Below, in pieces: positions 15,786 to 22,953 of a DNA stretch of 23,725 nt. The notes under the pieces were generated by a model. The model was not told the origin of the DNA. It worked only from the letters and a program-made list of their open reading frames with translations, and did no database searches. Each line of letters opens with the position of its first letter. The stretch's first letter is position 1. The position numbers and the translations under genes are program-made. This DNA is from an uncultured Prevotella sp. (GTDB lineage Bacteria; Bacteroidota; Bacteroidia; Bacteroidales; Bacteroidaceae), in contig CATXJC010000029.1 in the NCBI GenBank assembly GCA_958369755.1, forward strand, positions 1-23,725, in the 5' to 3' direction.

Positions 15786-15969
15786 CTTATCTAACTAAAA
15801 ACCTAAAACTTTTTTCTAAAAACTAAACCTAACAATCTTAACCTATGAGAAACTAACCTTTTCAGATTATATTGTGATAGCGAAATAACACTCTTGTTAT
15901 CCGCTGTCATCTGTCATCAAGCAACAGATATACCAAAAAGTTGTTTCATGACAAGATGTCAGAGAAAAT
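15786..15969 (-). other. Long 3' untranslated stretch of the PiT gene with a hairpin
   Basis: The 184 bases between the PiT stop and its terminator hold no convincing gene. ATAACA/TGTTAT (15885-15890, 15895-15900, loop CTCT) extends through GATAGCG/CGCTGTC (15876-15882, 15902-15908, one G-U pair) as a two-part stem. TGTCAT-like repeats follow near 15906-15918. The plus strand 15786-15860 is A/C-rich (CCTAAAAC-like words). Function not evident. Confidence 0.5.
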
Positions 15970-18216
15970 TTACTTTTCCATAAACTTCTTTGCAGCTCTT
16001 AACTGATGCCTCATCACACTCAGGAATTCCTGACTCTCCTGCAGTACGTTGAGATAAACCAGAGAAATCTGCATCAGCGTATTGTCAGTCATGTGCTGGA
16101 TGCGGTCGATATGCTTCTTGCGGAGAACTGAAAGCTCGTCTTTGCAGGCATCTGCCTCGGCAAGTATCTCGCGATAGCTGTCATATCTGCCAGTTTCAAT
16201 CAGTTCGCAGCTCATGCGCATCAGGTCGTTGATCTTCTGGCGTACAGGAGCAAACTCCTTGATGTATTCAGCAGGAAGCGGATTGAAGTTGTTGTCAACA
16301 TGTTCCTTGATTGGGTCGAGCATACGGCGCAGAGAGTAGATAAACTGCTGGTTGCTGTTGGCGCCTAGATGGAACCAGGTGTTGCGCTCGATGGCAATCT
16401 CGATAGGCGATTTCTTCAAACCGAGCATCTCCTGACGGCGGAACTTCTTCAGCATATCCTGTTCCTTCTTCAGATCCTTGTTGGCATGACGAAGGTCGCG
16501 GGTATTCTCGTTAGCAAGACCATCCATAATCTGGTTGAACTCGTTCAGGGCAAAGTGGCAGACGTAAGACTGGGTGCGTGAAACCTGACGACGAAGCAAA
16601 TCCCATACAATCTCTGGGTCGCGAGAACGCATCATCAGCTGGAAGGTACTGCTCTTGCTCTCTTCCTTAGCCTTCTTGTTATACTTGATGTTGCTGCGGA
16701 TGAGCAGGTAGATAACCAAGCCCATGAAGCAAGCCTGGATGCCCACACCACCGAAGTGCATGATGATACAGACAATGGCGCAGGCTGCGAAAGCTACACC
16801 GGCTGTGATGAACCAACCACCGATTACACTCAATACACCTGTTACACGGAATACGGCACTCTCGCGGCTCCAAGCTCTATCAGCAAGTGAAGAACCCATA
16901 GCCACCATGAAGGTAACGTAGGTGGTAGAGAGAGGCAACTTCAGGTTGGTACCGATGGTGATCAGCATGGAAGCAAGTACCAGGTTTACGGCTGCACGAA
17001 CCACGTCGAAAGCAGCACTCTCCTCGAGTTCAACATTATTCTTGTCGAAACGGCTGTTGATCCAGTTCATCAGTGCCTTTGGCATAAACTGCTTCAACCA
17101 TGAATCTGTGGCCTGGCAGTTGCGTACAATCACGCGGGCTGCAGAAGAACTGCCGAACATCTCATCGCCCTCGTCCTGACGGCTCAAGTCAACAGAAGTC
17201 TTGATTACGTTCTGTGCCTTCTTGGATGTCGCCATGGCGATAATCATCACGGCACCGGCAGCAAGCAGGAAGCCTGGAGTTGTCTTGGCACTCTCCATCA
17301 ATGAAGTCATCATAAACTGGTTTGGCGCTGCACCGTTGGCATTTGCCATATAGTCCTGATAAGAAGAAAGACCAGCTAGAGGCACACCGATGAAGTTTAC
17401 CAGGTCGTTACCAGCGAAAGCCATAGCCAGGGCGAAAGTACCCATCAGCACCGTAAACTTGAAGATGTTGACACGGCAGAGGTGCAGGAATTCCATCACA
17501 ACAGCAGATACCACGAAGGTGATGCAGATGAGGAAACCGAGATTCTGGTCGATGTAATCGCGCACCTCAGCAGGCAGGTAAGGACTCTTGCCCAAACCCT
17601 TCATGAAGATGAAGTAAGAGAGGGCTGTAAAGGCGATACCGCCGAAGATAGCGATACTGTAGCGGCTGTGCTTGCGGTAGTTGAAGGTGAAAATGATACG
17701 GGAAAGCCACATCACGAAAGCACCAAACACGAAGGCGATGATGACAGATGAGAAGATACCCATAATTACCTCCAACGCCTTGTTGCTATTGAGCAATACG
17801 CCATAGTTGAGGCTATCGTCGCCATACATCTTCAATGTAGCGAGGATGAAAGCACCACCCAGCAGCTCGAATACCAGAGAGACGGTAGTAGATGTCGGCA
17901 TACCTAAGGTGTTGAACACATCCAGGATGATGACATCAGTCACCATGACCGCCAGGAAGAGCGTCATCACTTCTTCGAATGTAAAGTGGTCAGGACTCAT
18001 GATACCATGGCGGGCGATATCCATCATTCCCGATGACATGATGGCTCCGAGAATCACACCGCAGGATGCGATAATCAGCACCGTGCGAAACTTAGCCACC
18101 TTAGCTCCGATGGCAGATTGCAGGAAGTTGACAGCATCGTTGCTGACTCCTACGAAGAGATCGAACACTGCCAGACAGAGCAGGAAGATCACAATACAAA
18201 GATAAATCGTACTCAT
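15970..18216 (-). CDS. Inorganic phosphate transporter, PiT family, with PhoU-like C-terminal domain
   Basis: The 748 residues combine two inverted PiT repeats with a soluble tail. The first repeat has FVGVSNDAVNFLQSAIGAKVAKFRTV and the second AFAGNDLVNFIGVPLAGL, the paired (G)xNDxxN motifs that bind phosphate and cation; LPLSTTYVTFMVAMGSSLADRAW is the family's second signature. From about residue 530 on, a charged helical region (MMRSRDPEIVWDLLRRQVSRTQS to the end) resembles PhoU-like regulators and lies in the cytoplasm. Bacteroidetes PiT proteins of about 740 residues with this tail are usual. The ATG at 18216 is preferred; the frame extends 20 residues further upstream but with unlikely sequence. 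A Pho-box-like site precedes it. Confidence 0.92.
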   Translation of the reverse strand: MSTIYLCIVIFLLCLAVFDLFVGVSNDAVNFLQSAIGAKVAKFRTVLIIASCGVILGAIMSSGMMDIARHGIMSPDHFTFEEVMTLFLAVMVTDVIILDVFNTLGMPTSTTVSLVFELLGGAFILATLKMYGDDSLNYGVLLNSNKALEVIMGIFSSVIIAFVFGAFVMWLSRIIFTFNYRKHSRYSIAIFGGIAFTALSYFIFMKGLGKSPYLPAEVRDYIDQNLGFLICITFVVSAVVMEFLHLCRVNIFKFTVLMGTFALAMAFAGNDLVNFIGVPLAGLSSYQDYMANANGAAPNQFMMTSLMESAKTTPGFLLAAGAVMIIAMATSKKAQNVIKTSVDLSRQDEGDEMFGSSSAARVIVRNCQATDSWLKQFMPKALMNWINSRFDKNNVELEESAAFDVVRAAVNLVLASMLITIGTNLKLPLSTTYVTFMVAMGSSLADRAWSRESAVFRVTGVLSVIGGWFITAGVAFAACAIVCIIMHFGGVGIQACFMGLVIYLLIRSNIKYNKKAKEESKSSTFQLMMRSRDPEIVWDLLRRQVSRTQSYVCHFALNEFNQIMDGLANENTRDLRHANKDLKKEQDMLKKFRRQEMLGLKKSPIEIAIERNTWFHLGANSNQQFIYSLRRMLDPIKEHVDNNFNPLPAEYIKEFAPVRQKINDLMRMSCELIETGRYDSYREILAEADACKDELSVLRKKHIDRIQHMTDNTLMQISLVYLNVLQESQEFLSVMRHQLRAAKKFMEK

Positions 18217-18301
18217 ATATTTATTAATGTTTATATACCTTATTATATAGGGGCTTGTCTCAACATAGCTAGACACATTTCTCCCCTTGCTTTTCTGGGT
18301 G

Positions 18302-18309
18302 CAAAGGTA
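18302..18309 (-). promoter_or_regulatory. -7 element of the PiT promoter
   Basis: The minus strand reads TACCTTTG, a full match to TAnnTTTG, about 86 bases upstream of the ATG. No TTTG is present 19-21 bases further upstream; instead the Pho-box-like hexamers occupy that place, which suggests activator dependence. Confidence 0.65.
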
Positions 18310-18319
18310 CGAGTACGAT

Positions 18320-18358
18320 GTTACAGGTGATTTAAACAGGTGTTACAATATTGTTAAG
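18320..18358. promoter_or_regulatory. Pho-box-like operator (four hexamers at 11-bp period)
   Basis: GTTACA (18320-18325), TTTAAA (18331-18336), GTTACA (18342-18347) and GTTAAG (18353-18358) recur exactly every 11 bp. This is the layout of PhoB/PhoP binding sites, where TTAACA-like hexamers repeat once per helical turn. It spans the missing -33 region of the PiT promoter, where a PhoB-type activator would contact RNA polymerase. Confidence 0.55.
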
Positions 18359-18422
18359 ATGTTGTTGTGCTGGCGATTTAATAAGAAAGTTGCCACCGAA
18401 AACAAAGAAAAGTGCGAAAATG

Positions 18423-18454
18423 TTTGGAAGTTACGGAAGTATTTTATATTTTTG
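18423..18454 (+). promoter_or_regulatory. Promoter for the structured RNA
   Basis: TTTG (18423-18426), 20 bases, TATTTTTG (18447-18454): a consensus Bacteroidetes promoter on the plus strand. The start point would be near 18461. No open frame begins within 250 bases; the structured region at 18500-18667 follows. Confidence 0.8.
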
Positions 18455-18499
18455 CAGTCGGATAGGGTGTATTCCCTTTCCACTGATTTTTGAGATTTA

Positions 18500-18667
18500 A
18501 GAAGCGTTATGCTTATCATGATGTCGGAAACCTAGGAAATTTCCAAGATGTTCGTGTGGTGGCATAGTGGTTCTCACGCATAGCGTGGGCTGCTATTGTT
18601 GCATCTATGAACATGGGCTTTCCTAGGGCCTCCGATAGAAGATGTGGGCATTGCAGTTCACGCTTCT
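18500..18667 (+). ncRNA. Rod-shaped structured RNA, 6S-like candidate
   Basis: The region folds into one long interrupted hairpin. Stems in order: 18500-18507/18660-18667 (8 bp), 18509-18512/18648-18651, 18522-18528/18631-18637 (7 bp with one G-U), 18531-18539/18619-18627 (9 bp perfect), 18548-18553/18609-18614 (6 bp), a loose pairing around 18563-18567/18593-18598, and an apical 7-bp stem 18573-18579/18583-18589 with an ATA loop. An open region of about nine by ten bases lies before the apical part. Length near 170, rod shape and a central opening resemble 6S RNA, which binds RNA polymerase by mimicking an open promoter. A consensus promoter precedes it. No poly-T terminator is seen, so a long leader of the following genes is the alternative. 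Confidence 0.55.
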
Positions 18668-18722
18668 CTGTTTAACAAAAAGACCTAATGGGACTGAAAA
18701 GGCCATAAAAGAAAAATTGATT

Positions 18723-19256
18723 ATGAGTTTTTTTAAGAATTTATTTAGCAAAACTAAAGTTGTTCAAAGTTTCAACTCTGAAATGATGATAGAGACTGCT
18801 ATAAAATGGACTGTGGATTTTATGACTACTGCTCCAAAACTTTCCCGAGCAACATATAATCAAGATGAGGTTTATATGTTTTGTGCTTGGGTAGTTCTAG
18901 ATTATGGTATGAGTTTTGGCTATTTAGATGAGAAAGCATCAGTAGAAGGTTTTTTCTTGTCTATATTTAAGGCTGTGAGGAATACGGGAAAATATCAACA
19001 ATCTGAAATGGAACAGTTTACATTTAGAGTAGGGCAATATCGAAGTGAAATGACTGATTTCTTAAAATGTGACTATCCTAAGACTAAGATGTTTTTCCCT
19101 GAAACTCTATTTGCAAGATTCACAAATATAGCTCATGATAATTTTCCATCTTCGCGGGAAATGGAGGCCAATTTGTTTGAATTTACAGATTTCTTTGGTG
19201 AGTTTTGGAATAAAATAAACAGAGAATTGATGGCAAAGTTTCCTAGAAAAAAATAA
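18723..19256 (+). CDS. Hypothetical protein, helical, soluble
   Basis: The 177-residue product starts at MSFFKNLFSKTK; the frame extends 27 residues further upstream, but that part overlaps the end of the structured RNA region and looks non-coding. The sequence is rich in Phe, Met and charged residues, mainly helical by composition, with no signal peptide or membrane span. I recognise no family or catalytic motif. It is the first of six closely spaced, AT-rich genes. The opening FFKNLF is common in small proteins that attach to membranes or partner proteins, but this is weak. Real coding is supported by the long clean frame and conserved-looking core (YMFCAWVVLDYGMSFGYLDE). Confidence 0.65.
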   Translation: MSFFKNLFSKTKVVQSFNSEMMIETAIKWTVDFMTTAPKLSRATYNQDEVYMFCAWVVLDYGMSFGYLDEKASVEGFFLSIFKAVRNTGKYQQSEMEQFTFRVGQYRSEMTDFLKCDYPKTKMFFPETLFARFTNIAHDNFPSSREMEANLFEFTDFFGEFWNKINRELMAKFPRKK

Positions 19257-19276
19257 CTTTATCTAAATTGTCTATT

Positions 19277-19576
19277 ATGAACTATTTTAAAATTGTATTG
19301 GCAGTTTTACTGCTTTTGTGTTTATTGGATATGCCGTATGGTTTTTACATATTGATAAGATATGTAGCGACAGTTGTGTTTGGTTATATGGCATATTCCT
19401 ATTACCAAGAAAACAAAAACGAGTTGGCTATTGCAGCTGGAGCTTTGGCAGTATTGTTCCAACCACTTGTCAAATTTGCTTTAGGCAGATTTGTATGGAA
19501 TGTGGTGGATGTTGTTGCTGCTGTCGCTTTAATTGTGTTAGTATTTGTTGAAACTAAAAATAGAAAGGAACATTAA
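19277..19576 (+). CDS. Small four-helix membrane protein (DUF6804-like)
   Basis: A 99-residue protein with four predicted membrane segments near 4-20, 22-42, 49-66 and 74-92. MPYGFYILIRYVA and LAVLFQPLVKFALGRFVWNVVDVVAAVAL match the pattern I know from the DUF6804 family of small Bacteroidetes membrane proteins; that family has no known function. The ATG at 19277 is preferred to a TTG nine bases upstream. It lies 20 bases after the previous gene and two before the next, so a common message is likely. Confidence 0.7.
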   Translation: MNYFKIVLAVLLLLCLLDMPYGFYILIRYVATVVFGYMAYSYYQENKNELAIAAGALAVLFQPLVKFALGRFVWNVVDVVAAVALIVLVFVETKNRKEH

Positions 19577-19578
19577 TT

Positions 19579-19854
19579 ATGGGATGTACAAGAATATTTG
19601 TGTTTATCTTTGTGTCATGTTTTATAGGATGGCTTTTGTGTGATATAGATCCTAATAAAACTTATACGTGGTATTCTGGTATTTGGCATGGCATGTTTTT
19701 TATTCCGAATTTTATACGTAGTTGTATTGGAGATGCTTTGTATAAGGCTAATGAATATACAACTGCATACAATGTATGGTGGTGGATAACAACAGTGGGA
19801 GCTGTTGGCTCTACTGTATTTGGCTATTGGGGTAATCGTAGAAGTGGGTATTAA
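19579..19854 (+). CDS. Small membrane protein, unknown function
   Basis: The 91-residue product has an N-terminal hydrophobic helix (5-22) and a second near 66-83, joined by an aromatic stretch (TWYSGIWHGMFFIPNFI) and TTAYNVWWW. The motifs look conserved rather than random and I have an impression of similar small proteins in other Bacteroidetes, but no named family. The gap to the previous stop is two bases, indicating translational coupling. Confidence 0.6.
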   Translation: MGCTRIFVFIFVSCFIGWLLCDIDPNKTYTWYSGIWHGMFFIPNFIRSCIGDALYKANEYTTAYNVWWWITTVGAVGSTVFGYWGNRRSGY

Positions 19855-19859
19855 TTGGT

Positions 19860-20417
19860 ATGACTATGAAACAGGTCGGATTTTACATTTTAAGAGTAGT
19901 GGGAACTATAGTCTTGAGCTATTTGATAGGTTTTGGGCTAGCTTTTTTGGCTAAGTTCGTGTTCTTTTGTATTATGATTTTAGTGCCAGCTTTGTTACAT
20001 ACAATGTTTGATTTTAGCTTTGATGATATAGCAAGGGATACGATAATAGGTCATGTTACAGGGTTAGGCCATTGGGTAGCAGTAGTTAATGGAAAAGATT
20101 TTCCCGTTAGGTTGGCAATGCTTGCAGCAACTATCATGACTATAATAGTAATAGGTATTATAGGTTATGTTTCGTATAAACTTGTACAAATAATCAATGG
20201 TCGAAAAATCCTGTCTTTGATTACTGCGTTTTTCTTTTTACTATGGATGGTAAGTTTGGTTGTGGATTTTTATGTGACAGATTTTATGACCGAGCCAGGT
20301 GTTGTAGATAAGAATTTCTGGTATTATGGTTTGTCTGGAATATTATTGCTTATAGTACTTCTTATAATGGCTTTAATTGTTATGTGTAGTTGGACAAGAC
20401 AAGATATAGACAAATAG
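19860..20417 (+). CDS. Multi-pass membrane protein, unknown function
   Basis: The 185-residue product has about four long hydrophobic segments: two near the N-terminus (roughly 8-45), one near 80-110, one near 120-140 and one at the C-terminus (155-178). An amphipathic loop FDDIARDTIIGHVTGLGHW lies between. No transport or enzyme motif is visible. The start is ATG 19860, five bases after the previous stop; ATG 19866 is also possible. Together with its two neighbours it forms a trio of membrane proteins. Confidence 0.6.
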   Translation: MTMKQVGFYILRVVGTIVLSYLIGFGLAFLAKFVFFCIMILVPALLHTMFDFSFDDIARDTIIGHVTGLGHWVAVVNGKDFPVRLAMLAATIMTIIVIGIIGYVSYKLVQIINGRKILSLITAFFFLLWMVSLVVDFYVTDFMTEPGVVDKNFWYYGLSGILLLIVLLIMALIVMCSWTRQDIDK

Positions 20418-20474
20418 GTGCAATATATAGTATGGTATCCTTTGAATGCTTTTAATAATGATAGATGGTACTAA

Positions 20475-20786
20475 ATGAAATGTGATTCTGAAAATATAAA
20501 GATATTGTGCATCGGTGTTGGTGGGGCTGGCACTAATGTAATCAATCGTATGAAGGATATTGGTATTCCGAATGCAGAGTTTCTGACATTTGGAGGATAT
20601 CGCTATGACTATAGCCATCCCGAAATTCCTCATTATAATCTTATAGAAGTCAATGAAATAGATAGCTTGCCTAATGGTTCTGGACCAAAGGTTTTTGAAA
20701 GGTTGGCTAATAATGTTGCCGATGATATAAAAGAAGTTCTTTTGTATCATTTAAACTCTTGTAAGTTAGAAAATGAAAGAGTGTAA
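20475..20786 (+). CDS. Miniature FtsZ/tubulin-like protein (N-terminal third only)
   Basis: The 103-residue product opens with IKILCIGVGGAGTNVINRM (8-26), a close match to the first strand, T1 nucleotide-binding loop and first helix of FtsZ (GVGGAGGNAVNRM). NAEFLTF aligns with the second strand, though the NTD of the T2 loop is not kept, and LPNGSGPKVFERLANNVADDIKEVL aligns with the T3 loop and following helix (GAGxxPExGRxAAEES). It ends before the strand carrying GGGTGTG, so it cannot be a normal GTPase. The stop overlaps the next start by 14 bases, which argues for an intact short gene rather than a broken one. Confidence 0.6.
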   Translation: MKCDSENIKILCIGVGGAGTNVINRMKDIGIPNAEFLTFGGYRYDYSHPEIPHYNLIEVNEIDSLPNGSGPKVFERLANNVADDIKEVLLYHLNSCKLENERV

Positions 20787-21483
20787 ATATTGGATAGTTG
20801 TACTGCTACAGCTGTGCTTTCTTTCTATCAGCTGTGGAGAAAAGGGGGCAAAACAAGTTGCTCCAGCTCAAGATCATGCCATTTTGAAATTTGAAAATGA
20901 TGAAGATGGAAAGTATTCGCAAGCGATGATAGCACAAATTATCAAACATTTTCATCTGCCAAATAATACTGTTGTAACAGATGAGGATGTTGATGCAATC
21001 TTGTTGAGAAGCGTTGATGGGGGAGATGGCATTTATGGCGGTGACGTAGTTAGCATTTGGAAGTATTATAAGAAGCAGAATGATATTCAAGAAATAGTTA
21101 CGGCGCATCCTATGGCAGATTTGTTATGGTATAATCCTGATAAAAAACATGGTGTAACGATAGGGCTAGATTCAGTTTTTGTGGCAAGTGAAGCCATGCT
21201 TGTCCCTCTAAATCCTGATGTGGTAGTTGTAAATGGAACAACAGACAAGATGAATACAATTTATACTTTTATAGTAGATAAGGATGCGGGAAAGGCGATA
21301 TTGTTACCATCAAATTGTGGCTGCGTAGGCTTTACATCAGAGGAAGGCCTGCCTATATGCTTATCTTTCAGGCATCATGCTAATGGCGAGTCTGGCAGAT
21401 ATTCTGTCGTTTCTGTTTATGATGAAAAAGGAAACCTCGTCAAGGAAATGTCGTTTGAAGATTATAAAAAAGATGAGAAGTAA
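20773..21483 (+). CDS. Probable lipoprotein, unknown function
   Basis: The 236-residue product starts with MKECKYWIVVLLQLCFLSISCGEKG: a short charged start, a hydrophobic core and a lipobox-like end with C21, though the -3 position is Ser rather than the usual Leu. The mature part is acidic and mixed alpha/beta, with KYSQAMIAQIIKHFHLPNNTVVTDEDVDAILLRS and a Cys pair (NCGCVGF) near residue 180. No family is recognised. It overlaps the FtsZ-like gene by 14 bases and is the last complete gene of the AT-rich block. Confidence 0.65.
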   Translation: MKECKYWIVVLLQLCFLSISCGEKGAKQVAPAQDHAILKFENDEDGKYSQAMIAQIIKHFHLPNNTVVTDEDVDAILLRSVDGGDGIYGGDVVSIWKYYKKQNDIQEIVTAHPMADLLWYNPDKKHGVTIGLDSVFVASEAMLVPLNPDVVVVNGTTDKMNTIYTFIVDKDAGKAILLPSNCGCVGFTSEEGLPICLSFRHHANGESGRYSVVSVYDEKGNLVKEMSFEDYKKDEK

Positions 21484-21611
21484 TGACATATTCAATAGAA
21501 GAGAATCATCATTCGGGATTGGAGTTGTATTTCATGCCTCGTTTCTTTGTCTATAATCCTTGTTGTGCGGAGCCTCATACCCATGAGCTCTACCAAATTT
21601 TCGGTGTCTAA
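21483..21611 (+). pseudogene. 5' remnant of an AraC-family regulator
   Basis: A 42-codon frame starts in a TAATG overlap with the lipoprotein stop. GLELYFMPRFFVYNPCCAEPHTHELYQIF resembles the beginning of the cupin domain of Bacteroidales AraC regulators, where PHTHxxYQI is followed by a Trp/Phe-rich strand. Here the frame ends at once (FGV, stop) and no continuation is visible in any frame downstream. It is best read as the surviving start of a deleted gene. It could also be a short real peptide. Confidence 0.45.
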
Positions 21612-21695
21612 AATGTAAATTCGTTTATTCCGCTATGAAAAGCTATTGGTTGTGACGTAAGAATATAGTAATGATGATGCAAGATGTCCTTTTTT

Positions 21696-21783
21696 GCAAT
21701 CGCACGACATATGTCATGTAGTCGCACGGCATATGCCGTATGATTGAATGATATATGTCGTGCGATTGTATGACGATTGTCAT
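21696..21783. repeat. Palindrome-core tandem array C (4 cores, 22-bp period)
   Basis: Cores of 14 bp start at 21704 (ACGACATATGTCAT), 21726 (ACGGCATATGCCGT, perfect palindrome), 21748 (ATGATATATGTCGT) and 21770 (ATGACGATTGTCAT). The 8-bp spacers are GTAGTCGC, ATGATTGA and GCGATTGT, with GCAATCGC before the first. In addition 21697-21712 and 21753-21768 are perfect 16-bp inverted repeats. It lies between the AraC remnant and the HAD gene. Confidence 0.85.
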
Positions 21784-21967
21784 GGTAGCTATGAAAAGGC
21801 TTTCTTGCACCAAGAAATATAAGTTCTTACATTACGTCATATATATTCCGTCAACAGCATTAGCCTTCATATTGTTGCTTTATTTGAATTTTTGGCAAAG
21901 TTACGAAAAATATTGGTATATGCAAAAGAAAGCAGAATAAATTGTTTTCCTTTTCGGATAAAAACAT

Positions 21968-21975
21968 TAACTTTG
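21968..21975 (+). promoter_or_regulatory. -7 element for the HAD gene
   Basis: TAACTTTG matches TAnnTTTG 12 bases before the first possible ATG. The -33 box is poor (ATTG about 23 bases upstream). If correct, the leader is very short. Confidence 0.45.
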
Positions 21976-21987
21976 CAACTAAAAGAA

Positions 21988-22695
21988 ATGAAAAGTATGG
22001 AAAAACTGAAGAATATCAAGGCGATAGCCTTCGATGCCGATGATACGCTCTGGGCATTACAAAACTATTTCGAGGATGTGGAGCATGAGTATTGCGAGTT
22101 GCTAGCAGAATATGGAAAGGAAAAGGATATTTCTGCTGCTCTCTTCGAGACAGAGAGTAAAAATATGGCAGATTTGGGATATGGCTGCAAGGCTTTCACC
22201 ATATCCCTGGTAGAGAATGCGGTGAAGGTGAGTCATGGTAAGGTGGAGGCGAATGTCATCGTCCAAATTGTGGACTTGGGTAAGAGTCTCCTGCATCTTG
22301 ATGCCAAGCCTTTGGAAGGGGTAGAGAAAACCTTGGCTTGTTTCCGTGAGATGAAGAAATATAAGCTGGCAGTCTTTACCAAGGGTGAGTTGATGGATCA
22401 GGAGAATAAGTTGTGGCGTTCGGGTCTGCAGCGGTATTTTGATGTGGTGACTATCGTGAGCGACAAGACGCCCAAGGCTTATCATCGTCTCTGCAGGGAA
22501 CTGGATGTAACTCCCGACGAGCTGGTGATGGTGGGTAACAGTTTCAAGAGTGATATTGCTCCGGCATTAAAAATCGGAGCTTCGGCTGTCCATATCCCTT
22601 TTCATACCACATGGGCGCATGAAAAGACAGAGGAATTTGAACATCCCAAGCTCCGTCGTATTTCAAGATTCGAGGAACTTCTCGATATCTTATAA
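21988..22695 (+). CDS. HAD-superfamily phosphatase (YjjG-like)
   Basis: The roughly 235-residue cytosolic product carries motif I FDADDTLW, motif II VFTKGE, a motif III Lys in SDKTPKAYHRL and motif IV MVGNSFKSDIAPALKIG. The DADDTLW form and helical cap match the YjjG/HAD-IA nucleotide or sugar phosphatases; the substrate is unknown. ATG 21988 and ATG 21997 are both possible; the frame is open further upstream but that part crosses the promoter element. Base composition returns to that of the main genome here, unlike the AT-rich block before it. Confidence 0.85.
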   Translation: MKSMEKLKNIKAIAFDADDTLWALQNYFEDVEHEYCELLAEYGKEKDISAALFETESKNMADLGYGCKAFTISLVENAVKVSHGKVEANVIVQIVDLGKSLLHLDAKPLEGVEKTLACFREMKKYKLAVFTKGELMDQENKLWRSGLQRYFDVVTIVSDKTPKAYHRLCRELDVTPDELVMVGNSFKSDIAPALKIGASAVHIPFHTTWAHEKTEEFEHPKLRRISRFEELLDIL

Positions 22696-22700
22696 CTCGA

Positions 22701-22735
22701 TATTTTATAAGGGTCTTAAAAACCCTTATAAAATA
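22701..22735 (+). terminator. Hairpin after the HAD gene
   Basis: A perfect 14-bp stem (22701-22714 with 22722-22735, TATTTTATAAGGGT and complement) has a 7-base loop and starts six bases after the stop. It lacks a clean T-tract, so it may stop transcription weakly from either side or protect the message. Confidence 0.65.
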
Positions 22736-22749
22736 CTCATATAATACTT

Positions 22750-22953
22750 TTATTCTTCTCCTTCTTCATCTTTCAATGATACCAAAGTCTCAACGAATGG
22801 ACTGTGGAAGGTGCTGAAGAGATGCAGAATCTCCTTGCGCTGCTCCTCTTCCTCATCCCAGAGGCTGATGAAATTAAAATTTCTCCCCAAAAAATTGCAG
22901 GTTTCGAAGAATCTTCGTACCTTTGCAGAACCAGTACCCGCCAAGCCTCTCAA
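22750..22953 (-). pseudogene. C-terminal coding remnant, family unknown
   Basis: The last 42 or so codons (22750-22878) read FISLWDEEEEQRKEILHLFSTFHSPFVETLVSLKDEEGEE, with codon use and composition of a real protein end. Upstream of about 22880 the frame continues but its sequence looks non-coding, has no ATG (only TTG at the end) and contains a plus-strand promoter-like site. I read it as the surviving end of a gene whose start was lost. No family is recognised; a genuine small protein is the alternative. Confidence 0.35.
22894..22925 (+). promoter_or_regulatory. Promoter-like site with a dyad between its boxes
   Basis: ATTG (22894-22897), 20 bases, TACCTTTG (22918-22925). The spacer holds CGAAGAATCTTCG (22905-22917), a 5-bp dyad where a repressor could sit. 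Downstream, ACCCGC (22936-22941) pairs with GCGGGT (22968-22973) and TCGTTTTATTTTTTAT follows, so a transcript of only about 50 bases is possible. Confidence 0.5.

Noticed and set aside
18217..18276. N-terminal extension of 20 residues for the PiT transporter
   Set aside because: The extension is Tyr/Ile-rich and unlike PiT starts; the ATG at 18216 begins directly with the first membrane helix.
18500..18667. Structured RNA considered as tmRNA, RNase P RNA or SRP RNA
   Set aside because: There is no tRNA-like CCA end or tag frame, it is too short for RNase P, and it lacks the SRP tetraloop arrangement.
20373..20750. Minus-strand frame opposite the FtsZ-like gene
   Set aside because: It is antisense to the plus-strand genes, with Ile/Asn/Tyr-rich composition and no motif.
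21755..21940. 61-codon frame with a hydrophobic segment
   Set aside because: It starts within array C and has no ribosome site or recognisable sequence.
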